NCBI RefSeq assembly: GCF_023204835.1
Contig: NZ_CP096270.1
Location: 620,001 to 684,000, forward strand
From: Salinarchaeum laminariae
GTDB lineage: Archaea > Halobacteriota > Halobacteria > Halobacteriales > Salinarchaeaceae
Length of the DNA stretch: 64,000 nt
Reading direction: 5' to 3'
This document shows positions 50,657 to 57,785 of this stretch, one piece after another. Numbering within the stretch: position 1 is the first letter of the stretch; each line of letters starts with the position of its first letter. Made by a program: the position numbers and the translations under genes. The notes under the pieces were generated by a model, which saw nothing but the letters and a program-made list of their open reading frames with translations, ran no database searches and was not told the DNA's origin.

Positions 50657-51658
50657 TTACTCGACGACGGCCGACGCCGATACCCCACGTAGACCGATCG
50701 ACCGGGTGCGCCAGCCATCGCCGGCGTCGACGAGCACGGTCCCGTCCCTCGCGACGGCGAAGAGAGAACTGCCGTCCGCGGCGTAAGACACGTCGGCAGC
50801 TGCGGCCCCGGCCGGCCACTCGACGGACGACCACTCGTCGTCCTCGCGTGCGAGGAGCTCCCCATCGGACCAGGCGTGGGCCGCTGGGGCGGTCGATCCG
50901 CTGCCGGTCGTTTCGTCGTCGGTGGCGTCGGTCGATCCGCTGCCAGTGTCGTCAGTCGATCCGCGACCATAGTGATCGGGCGGGCCGCCGGCCGTCACGA
51001 GTTCGAACGCACCGGATCGCTCCTCGGTCCAGCCTGGACCGAGCCGAAAGAGTCCGTCGCCCGTCGCGGCGAACGGTCCCGGGCCGGCACCACCCGTCGG
51101 AACGGCGACGTCACGCACGTCGTCGAGGCCGACGTGCTCGATCGAGGACGGGCCGGCACGGTAGACGCCGTCGGGTGTCGCAAGCAGGGCTCCGTCGGCG
51201 CGCCGAACCGTGGCCTCACCGATATCGGCCCAGTCGACGGCGTCATCACCGCGATCGGCCCCTGCGTGCTGGAGCACTGCCGAAAGCGAAGCGCGGCGAA
51301 CGATCCCGTCGCTGCCGGCCGCGACGACGGCAGCGCGGTTTTCCGTTGCAGCGTCCCGCTCGCTGCCGTCAGCGATCGCTACTGCCTCCGTCGCGCCTAC
51401 GCCAGTGCGTGCGGTGCCAGCGGTTGCCGCGACGCCGTCGTCTCCGAGCGCGACGAGTTGCAGATCGTTTTCGGTCGCGACGAGCAGTCGGCCAGCACCG
51501 GCTGGCACGACGTCGTGGACCGGCGTTCTGAGCGCCAGCCCGAACTCGCCGATGACGTCCGCCGAGAGGCCGACGATCGCGAGTCCCTGCTCGGTTGCGA
51601 CGGCGAGGCGCGTCCTGCCGGCGCTCGCGTCGTAGACGCGCTTCTCCGCGATGTCCAT
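50657..51658 (-). CDS. HVO_0234-like beta-propeller protein
   Basis: 333 residues, soluble. It has repeated short strands and turns such as TRLAVATEQGLAIVGLSADV, AGRLLVATENDLQLVALGDD, ADGALLATPDGVYRAG and GPFAATGDGLFRLGPGWTEE, typical of WD40/Kelch-like propellers with about six blades. A Ser/Gly/Thr-rich linker (about 228-260) interrupts the propeller before the last two blades. The family is haloarchaeal and uncharacterised. It is convergent with the PAP2 gene. Confidence 0.75.
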   Translation of the reverse strand: MDIAEKRVYDASAGRTRLAVATEQGLAIVGLSADVIGEFGLALRTPVHDVVPAGAGRLLVATENDLQLVALGDDGVAATAGTARTGVGATEAVAIADGSERDAATENRAAVVAAGSDGIVRRASLSAVLQHAGADRGDDAVDWADIGEATVRRADGALLATPDGVYRAGPSSIEHVGLDDVRDVAVPTGGAGPGPFAATGDGLFRLGPGWTEERSGAFELVTAGGPPDHYGRGSTDDTGSGSTDATDDETTGSGSTAPAAHAWSDGELLAREDDEWSSVEWPAGAAAADVSYAADGSSLFAVARDGTVLVDAGDGWRTRSIGLRGVSASAVVE

Positions 51659-51727
51659 GTCCGTACGTGATCAGAGAGTGGACGAAAACGTTCCGTTGGC
51701 GGCTGCAGCGGGGTCGCCTGGCGATCG

Positions 51728-51761
51728 TCTCCGTCCGGAGAGGTGGTCACCGAACGGTGAC
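51728..51761 (-). terminator. Tandem hairpins after the small membrane-protein gene
   Basis: Two perfect hairpins: TCTCCG-TC-CGGAGA (51728-51741) and GTCACCG-AA-CGGTGAC (51746-51761). They lie 15-50 bp downstream of the stop at 51776 on the minus strand. A termination or processing role is plausible. Confidence 0.45.
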
Positions 51762-51775
51762 AGTCAGAAAACGCC

Positions 51776-51994
51776 TCACTCAGTGGGCGTCAGGACGGTC
51801 CTGACGACGCGTTCGTACCCCAGCAGGTAGATGCCGGCGTACAGGAACAGGAGACCGAGCAGTCCGAACCACGCGGCAGTCTTGAGTTCTCCAGCGGTGA
51901 ACCTGAGCATGCTCTGGAGCTCCACGAACAGCCCCAGCAGCGTCAACAGCGTGGCGCCAGCGAGTGAGACGGCGAGTTCGACGATCGAGTTCAT
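51776..51994 (-). CDS. Small two-helix membrane protein
   Basis: 72 residues. Helix 1 (about 5-25, VELAVSLAGATLLTLLGLFV) and helix 2 (about 38-60, TAAWFGLLGLLFLYAGIYLL) are joined by a short polar loop ELQSMLRFTAGELK. The C-terminus GYERVVRTVLTPTE is polar. A TATA-like GATAATAGC element lies 20-30 bp upstream. The family is unknown. Confidence 0.7.
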   Translation of the reverse strand: MNSIVELAVSLAGATLLTLLGLFVELQSMLRFTAGELKTAAWFGLLGLLFLYAGIYLLGYERVVRTVLTPTE

Positions 51995-52173
51995 CGCCGG
52001 AACCCAGCTGCTGGGCTATTATCACCTTTTCGGAGCGCTCAGCCGTGTGGAGAGCCACACTGGACGGCATACTGGAGCGTCGGAGTACGAAAGCGAACTA
52101 CAACGGCGCTCGGCACGGCACGAACGACCCGAAGCCGCCGGTCGACGTCGCCTCGGGATCAAGCGGCCGGCCC

Positions 52174-52326
52174 TCACGTGAGGTGATCGGCAACGTCCTC
52201 GATCTGGCCCCGGCAGTACGGACACCGGTAGCTCGTCGAAAACCCGTCGGACTGCGTGACAGTGTTCGCTTCGAGTTCGTGCATCGCGACCTCACGATCG
52301 CACTCGGGGCACGAAACTTTCGGCAC
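52174..52326 (-). CDS. 50-residue zinc-ribbon protein
   Basis: 50 residues from a GTG at 52326. It has two CxxC knuckles: PKVSCPECDREVAMHELEAN and SYRCPYCRGQIEDVADHL. A T-rich GCTTTTTTGC element lies 24-31 bp upstream, which supports this start and a leaderless message. Small zinc-ribbon proteins of this kind are common in haloarchaea and may bind nucleic acid or partners. It sits next to Orc1/Cdc6. Confidence 0.7.
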   Translation of the reverse strand: MPKVSCPECDREVAMHELEANTVTQSDGFSTSYRCPYCRGQIEDVADHLT

Positions 52327-52469
52327 GTACGTTGGTTCCCGACCACGGCAAAAAAGCCCCCGATCCGTGCGTCGTGCTGTCGGTTCACAGGGAATGCTCG
52401 CGAGGAGAGATCGTGAAGAGAGATCGCTCGTCGAGATAGGGCCGCAGAGAAACGTGCCGAAGGCTACCC

Positions 52470-53600
52470 TCAACGCTCGAGGCGGTCGAGAACGGCATCC
52501 GCCTCGTAGGCGAGCCGGATTTCTCGGGACCGTCCGCGCCCCTCGAGATCCGCGTACTCGGTCTCGACGATTCCGAGCTCGTCGAGCTTGTTGACGATCT
52601 CGGAGTACCGGGTGTAGCCGAGATCCGTCGCGTCCCGGAACGCTTCGTAGACGTCGCCGGCCTGCTCGCCGTCGTGTTCGGCGAGCACCGTGACCAGTTC
52701 GGCCTCCGAATCCGACAGCGTCCGGAGGCTGTGCGTGAGGTGGACGTATTTCGCGGCGTCGAAGGCCTCCTCGACGTCGTCGAGAATGACCTCCCGGCTG
52801 CCGCGCATCTCGGCGTTGAGGCCCGCCCGGCGCAGGAGGTCGAGGCCGACGCGGACGTCGCCGCTCTGGGCGGTCAGCTCCGCGACGCGATCGAGCACCG
52901 GCTGCCCGACGACGCCCTCGTTGAACCCCCGCTCGACGCGTGCGCCGAGAATATCCATGAGTTCGGCCTGCCCGTAGGTCGGGAAGTAAACCTTCTCGGG
53001 GCGGAAGACGCTCTGAACGCGGCCGTCGAGCGCCTCGATGACGTCGAGATCCGGATCCGAAGAGACGACGAACACGCCGATCTTGGCGCCGCCGCGCTCC
53101 TCGTGGGCACGTAGCATCGAGTAGAGCGTGTCGGAGGCCTCGTTTTCATAGAACAGGTAGTTCACGTCGTCGAGCGCGACCACGAGGATCTCCTCGTTCT
53201 CGACGAGGCGCTCGGTTATCTGGCGAAACAGCTTCTTGAAGGAGACGCCCGAGGCTGGTGGCTCGTAGTCGAAGACGTGCTCGAACAGGCGGGAGAAGAC
53301 CGCGTAGCGGGTGTCGTTGACCTGGCAGTTCACCCGAACCGTCGAGACGTCGGCGGCGGCACCCAGCTCGCCGAAGAGCTTGTGGATCGCCGTCGTCTTT
53401 CCGGTGCCGGGCGGGCCGCGCACCAGCGCGTTCAGCGGCCGTGATCCCCGTACCGCGGGCCGAAGCGCGTACTTCAGACTCTCGAGTTCGGACTCGCGGT
53501 GTGCGAACGTCTCGGGCACGTAGTCGATCTCGAAGACGCGCTCGTCCCGGAACACCGTCTCGTCCCACGCGAGCATCCCCTCATCGGGGTCCCCATCCAT
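52470..53600 (-). CDS. Orc1/Cdc6 replication initiator-type AAA+ ATPase
   Basis: 376 residues from the ATG at 53600; a GTG 12 bp upstream is also possible. Walker A is RGPPGTGKTT (about 61-70), Walker B region EILVVALDDVNYLF, sensor VSSDPDLDVIEALDGRV, and the C-terminal winged helix (about 285-376, HSLRTLSDSEAELVTVLAEH). A TATA-like GCTTAAGG lies about 27 bp upstream. It binds origin DNA or acts as one of several Cdc6 paralogues, which are many in haloarchaea. No clear origin-recognition box or long AT-rich unwinding element is seen beside it. Confidence 0.92.
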   Translation of the reverse strand: MDGDPDEGMLAWDETVFRDERVFEIDYVPETFAHRESELESLKYALRPAVRGSRPLNALVRGPPGTGKTTAIHKLFGELGAAADVSTVRVNCQVNDTRYAVFSRLFEHVFDYEPPASGVSFKKLFRQITERLVENEEILVVALDDVNYLFYENEASDTLYSMLRAHEERGGAKIGVFVVSSDPDLDVIEALDGRVQSVFRPEKVYFPTYGQAELMDILGARVERGFNEGVVGQPVLDRVAELTAQSGDVRVGLDLLRRAGLNAEMRGSREVILDDVEEAFDAAKYVHLTHSLRTLSDSEAELVTVLAEHDGEQAGDVYEAFRDATDLGYTRYSEIVNKLDELGIVETEYADLEGRGRSREIRLAYEADAVLDRLER

Positions 53601-53831
53601 CACTTTCACCACGCTTCCCAGTGGCCTTAAGCTTTCGGCGTTGACGGCGGCAGGAGCACGCCTTCCTGCGATATGCTACTCGCTGGACGATCCGTGAAAC
53701 GGGAAATCGCTGGGCGGTGGGGCCGCGATGCGAAGCGTACCCCGCCGAGCGAGGTGTACCACATCGAAGGGAGCGTCCCCCATCGAAGGAAGCGCCCCGT
53801 CGAACGAACCGTCCCCCGTCGGGCAGAGCGC
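53601..53831. other. Intergenic region with short tandem repeats upstream of orc1/cdc6
   Basis: The left edge carries the cdc6 promoter. At 53762-53818 three imperfect 18-19-bp units (ATCGAAGGGAGCGTCCCC, ATCGAAGGAAGCGCCCC, GTCGAACGAACCGTCCCC) are in tandem. No gene is supported here. Confidence 0.5.
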
Positions 53832-55010
53832 CTACCGATCGCCGTCCACAAGCCGCTGACGCCGGCGGGCGGCAACGAACGCGCCGCCGAGCGCCGGCAC
53901 CGTCAGCGCGCCGAGGAGCCAGCCGTACTCGCTGCCGTAGCGCCGCACCGAGGTCGCGGTCTCGGACTCCACGGCGAGCGTGCCGGCCGCGCTTCCGCTG
54001 ATGGCCAGCTCGTACTGCCCGCGCTGGTCGAACGATCGCTCGAAGGTCACCTGCTCGGTCGCACCGGGAGCGACCTCGACGGCTCGCTCCGCGACGACCA
54101 CGCCACCGACCGACAGCTCGGCGAGGAACGTGTCCGTCTCTGTGCCGTCGTTGGTCACGTCCGCGGTGACCGTCGTCGTCTCGCCGGGCTGGATCGCTGC
54201 CGGCGAGAGCGAGGCGTTCGAAACCTCGAATCCGCCGCCGGCCGCAGGCTCGGTGACCGTCACCGTGCCAGCGGTCAGCCATCCGAAGGCAACCTCGAAC
54301 TCGCCAGGCTGCTGGAAAGTGCGCTCGAAGGTGACGGTCCGCGTGTCACCCGGATCCACGCCCACGGTTCGCTGCTCGACGACCGTGCCGTCGATGGACA
54401 GGCGAACGGTGTGTGGCTCCCGCGTGGACCCCTCGTTGTAGATCGTCGCGGACGCGGTCGCCGACTCGCCGACCGTGATCTCCGTTGGCGAGACGTCCGC
54501 GTCGACGATGGACGTCGAGGAGTCCTCATCGTCGTCTTCGTCGGTCTGGGCGATAACCGTGAACTTCCCGTCGTCGACGTCGTCGAAGCTGTCGACGTAG
54601 ACGCCGACCCGAACGTCGCTTCCGGGCTGCACCGTCCGCGGCTCACCAGCGTCGGTGCTGGGATCGTCGCCCCAGTAGAAGGAGACGCCCGGCGCGTCGC
54701 TCTCGACGCTGATCTCGGCTGACTCCGAGGCGGTGACGCCGACGGTGAACACCTCGTCGACTCTGGTCTCGGCGTCCTCGTTGAGATCCTCGAAGGTCAG
54801 CGCCAGCTCGCCGTCGCCGTCGATCTGTGCGTACTGACCGTTGGGTCCAGAAGACGGCGAGAGGGAAACGACGGAGCCGTTGGCTGCGTCCACGGTCGCC
54901 GCGGCGGTTTCGGGACTCCCCCCGGAGTCAGCGCTGGCCGCCGCGCCCAGACCGATCACTCCCGCCGCTATCAGAAAGAGGGCGAGGACGACGAGGTGTG
55001 ATCGAGTCAT
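53832..55010 (-). CDS. Secreted DUF1102-like/CARDB-like surface protein with C-terminal anchor
   Basis: 392 residues. A Sec signal (about 5-28, HLVVLALFLIAAGVIGLGAA) starts the protein. A DUF1102-like domain follows (about 40-165, SVVSLSPSSGPNGQYAQIDG and DETRVDEVFTVGVTASESAE). Two CARDB/APHP-like beta-sandwich domains lie at about 170-260 and 270-355, each with a GESATASATIYNEG- or GETTTVTADVTNDG-type strand. A C-terminal helix (about 365-382, LLGALTVPALGGAFVAA) before RRRQR anchors it in the membrane. It is probably co-transcribed with the DUF1102 gene 58 bp upstream. Confidence 0.75.
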   Translation of the reverse strand: MTRSHLVVLALFLIAAGVIGLGAAASADSGGSPETAAATVDAANGSVVSLSPSSGPNGQYAQIDGDGELALTFEDLNEDAETRVDEVFTVGVTASESAEISVESDAPGVSFYWGDDPSTDAGEPRTVQPGSDVRVGVYVDSFDDVDDGKFTVIAQTDEDDDEDSSTSIVDADVSPTEITVGESATASATIYNEGSTREPHTVRLSIDGTVVEQRTVGVDPGDTRTVTFERTFQQPGEFEVAFGWLTAGTVTVTEPAAGGGFEVSNASLSPAAIQPGETTTVTADVTNDGTETDTFLAELSVGGVVVAERAVEVAPGATEQVTFERSFDQRGQYELAISGSAAGTLAVESETATSVRRYGSEYGWLLGALTVPALGGAFVAARRRQRLVDGDR

Positions 55011-55068
55011 CTGTGGAGATCATGTGAATAGTTGGCGTGCGGTGCCGAATCGAAGAGTTCGGCGTGGT

Positions 55069-55524
55069 CTACGTCGCGGCTTCGACGGTGAGCGTTACGT
55101 CGTAGCTGCCCGAAGAGACACCAGTCGTATTGATATCGAGCCCGACGTTCTGGGTGGCGCTGTCTGCCAGCGTGAAGCTCGTAGTGTTGGCAGTGATGGC
55201 CGGTGCGCTGCCAGAGGCGTCCTGCGAGATCGTGACGGAGATCTCCTCGCCGTAATTATTTTCGACCGTAAAGGCCGGATCGACGTTGAAGGTCGCGTTG
55301 CGGTTCAGCTTGTTCGCGTCGATCGTCAGCTGACCGTCCTCGCTGGTCACCCAGTTCGAGGATCCGGCCTGGAGGCCGATGACGGCGTTCGAGTCGTCGG
55401 CCGTCTCGATGCTCACGCTTCGGTCTGCCTCTGCAGTGGTGAACGCGCCAGTTCCGAACAGTGCGCCGCCGGCGATCGTCAGTACGCCCAGAATAACCAG
55501 GACGTTGCGTCGAGTTGCTCTCAT
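55069..55524 (-). CDS. DUF1102 family secreted protein
   Basis: 151 residues. The N-terminus RATRRNVLVILGVLTIAGGA with LFGTGAFTTAEADRSVSIET is the typical DUF1102 signal and start. The mature part (about 38-151) is beta-rich: ADDSNAVIGLQAGSSNWVTS, FNVDPAFTVENNYGEEISVT and TTGVSSGSYDVTLTVEAAT. It looks like a compact beta-sandwich subunit, similar in layout to camelysin/TasA-like fibre proteins. That similarity is my inference from strand order and start pattern. Confidence 0.82.
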   Translation of the reverse strand: MRATRRNVLVILGVLTIAGGALFGTGAFTTAEADRSVSIETADDSNAVIGLQAGSSNWVTSEDGQLTIDANKLNRNATFNVDPAFTVENNYGEEISVTISQDASGSAPAITANTTSFTLADSATQNVGLDINTTGVSSGSYDVTLTVEAAT

Positions 55525-55632
55525 GTTGAATCGTGGTTGTGTAGTCGTCGGTTGTCACACGCGTCCCGTGGTGGTCCCCCGGGCCACGCTGTGTAAGCTA
55601 TCCATACTACCCCACCCCCTTCGTATTGAGCC

Positions 55633-55766
55633 GCTTGAACGACCGCAAGGAGGGCTTGAAACCGGGCAGTGTGCCGCCGGTCAGGTAGAAAGCCCTGCTT
55701 GAAACCCCACGCCGTCCCCGGATCGGGCCGGAAGCACTTTGTGTCGGGCAATCCACGCCTGAAACC
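55633..55766 (+). promoter_or_regulatory. Four direct repeats of a GCTTGAAACC motif upstream of the wHTH gene
   Basis: Copies at 55633 (GCTTGAAC), 55654 (GCTTGAAACC), 55697 (GCTTGAAACC) and 55757 (GCCTGAAACC). Spacings are 21, 43 and 60 bp, close to whole helical turns. The last copy lies between the TATA-like ACTTTGTG and the GTG start of the regulator gene. These are candidate autoregulatory binding sites. Confidence 0.55.
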
Positions 55767-55769
55767 ACA

Positions 55770-56315
55770 GTGGCGACGAGCGAGGCCGGCGACGGCGGGC
55801 CGAATCGAGACGAGGTGTTCGACCTCCTCTCGAACCACCGCCGGCGCTACACGCTGCACTACTGCAAGCAGGCCGACGAGCCAGTGACGACCTCGGATCT
55901 GGCCGAGACCGTCGCGGCCTGGGAACTCGACAAGCAGGTCAACGAGCTGACCTCCGACGAGCGCAAGCGCGTGTACACCTCCCTCCAGCAGACGCACCTC
56001 CCGACGCTCGCCGACGCCGGGATGATCACCTACGAGGATCACGAGGTCGAGCTGACCGAGGATGCGCGGAAGCTCGAGGTCTACATGGACATCGTCCCGG
56101 AGGGCGAGATCCCGTGGGGCATCTACTATCTCGGCCTCTCGGCGGTCGGCTTTGCGGTGCTCGGTGGCGTCTGGGGCGGCGTGTTGCCGAGCGGCGGTAG
56201 CGTCTCGCCGCTCGGCTGGGCCGGACTGGTCGTGGGGCTGTTCGCCGTATCGGCCGCGTTCCACACGTACTCCAGTCGGCGGCATCGGCTGGGAGATCGT
56301 GAACGACCGCCGTGA
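55770..56315 (+). CDS. DUF7344-like winged-helix protein with two membrane helices
   Basis: 181 residues from a GTG. The winged helix (about 10-100) shows DEVFDLLSNHRRRYTLHYCK, TTSDLAETVAAWELDKQVNE and RKRVYTSLQQTHLPTLADAG, the usual haloarchaeal small-HTH pattern. The C-terminus has two hydrophobic helices (about 118-135 and 143-162), so it is a membrane-bound regulator. It sits between DUF1102 genes and is a good candidate to regulate them. The family number is from memory. Confidence 0.75.
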   Translation: MATSEAGDGGPNRDEVFDLLSNHRRRYTLHYCKQADEPVTTSDLAETVAAWELDKQVNELTSDERKRVYTSLQQTHLPTLADAGMITYEDHEVELTEDARKLEVYMDIVPEGEIPWGIYYLGLSAVGFAVLGGVWGGVLPSGGSVSPLGWAGLVVGLFAVSAAFHTYSSRRHRLGDRERPP

Positions 56316-56391
56316 CGGCCGGTCCAGGGGAAGGAGAGTAGCAGTCTATGGCCGTCGCGATGGAGAAGTTAGTTGATGGAAACGGACGCTA

Positions 56392-56904
56392 TCAATACGA
56401 TGCGTCGCAGTCGTACTGGACATCGGGCACGACGATCGACCCGTCGTAGACCTCTATAGATCCTGAAGCCTCTGCTCGCAGAGTCACATCGCCAGTACCG
56501 CTCGCCGTCGCGTTGTCAGAGCAGGCGAGGACGACGGTATCTGCTTGGCTAGGATCCAATTGGGCAGGATCTTCACTGACATCTAGCGTGCCATCTGCCG
56601 TACCTTGAATGTTGGCGACCTCAAAGGTGACCGATGAGAAGGATCCATTGTACCGATTCTGAACGTTTGTAACCTCTTGAGACTGATCGACCTGGCCGCA
56701 AAAGATCCAGATGCAAAAATAATTAGACACTTCGCTTCCGTCGTAGGTCACCTCCGTCGCAAGATACGATTCGCTATCGGCGGCGACCGACACCGACACG
56801 TCGCGATCAGCGCTGGCGCGGTCGAACGCACCGGTGTGCGCTGCCCCAAATGCGAGCCCCGTGGCGACGAGTGCGAAGCCGACAACGAGGAGAATCCGGT
56901 TCAT
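56392..56904 (-). CDS. DUF1102-like secreted protein with four cysteines
   Basis: 170 residues from MNRILLVVGFALVATGLAFG. After the signal (1-30), the mature part contains Cys64, Cys69, Cys128 and Cys166. Cys128 and Cys166 sit in the same places as Cys113 and Cys151 in the 57786-59237 protein (VVLACSD/VVLRCNG and VQYDCDA/IDYQCTD), so a conserved disulfide is likely. A second pair, CIWIFC (64-69), is unique. The GC content is lower than for neighbours. It is divergent from the next DUF1102 gene. Confidence 0.72.
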   Translation of the reverse strand: MNRILLVVGFALVATGLAFGAAHTGAFDRASADRDVSVSVAADSESYLATEVTYDGSEVSNYFCIWIFCGQVDQSQEVTNVQNRYNGSFSSVTFEVANIQGTADGTLDVSEDPAQLDPSQADTVVLACSDNATASGTGDVTLRAEASGSIEVYDGSIVVPDVQYDCDASY

Positions 56905-57030
56905 TGGTGCCACTAGACTCAGATGTACTCGGCAGCAATGATATCGGGCGACATTCGATAACAGCACCTCGAAGGCCAATGATATTAAATATTCTCGCCA
57001 TCAGGGACGATTTATCGAGGGAGAGAATCC

Positions 57031-57573
57031 GTGAAACGCCGGACGTTCGTCGCGAGCCTCGGCGGGCTCGCCGTCGTTGGAGGGGTGACGTTCGGGAGCG
57101 GCGCATTCGATCAGGCTGAGGCGACGCGGGGGATCTCCATCTCGACGACGGTCGACGACGACGCGCTAATTCGCCTCGTTCCCGGCCCAGGGGACGACGG
57201 CAACTTCGTATCTGGCCACGAGACTGGACCAGTCACCATCGAGATCGACGCGGTCGAAAATGGCGCTGAGCCAGGGAACGGCGTCAATGATGGATCGGTG
57301 ACCGTGTTCCCCGAACTACTCCAAATCCAAAATCAGGGATCGGACCCTGTCGTGATTTCGGCTGAGGAGCCGCCGGACGCCGGCATCGTGTTCTTTGGAG
57401 AGGAAGGGTTCGACGGCCCAGATTCGATCGCCCAGCTCGAAGCGACGTTGACACCGGGTTCGAGTACGAACGCCGGGCTCGCCGTGGATGCAGGATACGG
57501 AACCGACCAAGTTCCTGGGACGGTCGCGAATGGGGACTCCATCGAGGTCGTGATTCGGGCCGACGCAGAGTAA
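57031..57573 (+). CDS. DUF1102-like secreted protein
   Basis: 180 residues from a GTG. The start KRRTFVASLGGLAVVGGVTF with GSGAFDQAEATRGISISTTV matches the DUF1102 family signal. The mature part is beta-rich with DDGNFVSGHETGPVTIEIDA, VFPELLQIQNQGSDPVVIS and a C-terminal GDSIEVVIRADAE. No cysteines are present. A GTAATT-like or TTTATC box lies 15-25 bp upstream. Confidence 0.78.
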   Translation: MKRRTFVASLGGLAVVGGVTFGSGAFDQAEATRGISISTTVDDDALIRLVPGPGDDGNFVSGHETGPVTIEIDAVENGAEPGNGVNDGSVTVFPELLQIQNQGSDPVVISAEEPPDAGIVFFGEEGFDGPDSIAQLEATLTPGSSTNAGLAVDAGYGTDQVPGTVANGDSIEVVIRADAE

Positions 57574-57785
57574 CTGTCAGCGAGCAGACCCTCCAACGCC
57601 AGCACAGAGACTGTTTTACCAGATACCAGCCAGTGGAAATGTTACAATCCCGTAGCAAAACGCGAACCCAACTCGTTCGTGTGAGCCTTTGACGAGGCTG
57701 TTATAAGCCAATGGGGTTAGGTGCCTTCGGATAGTAACTTGCACTCAAGCGAGCCGTACGCGCTGGGGCTCGACGTCGGGGGAGA

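Noticed and set aside
53601..53831. Replication origin next to orc1/cdc6
   Set aside because: No long AT-rich unwinding element and no paired origin-recognition boxes are visible; the region is short and GC-rich. Many haloarchaeal cdc6 paralogues are not next to origins.
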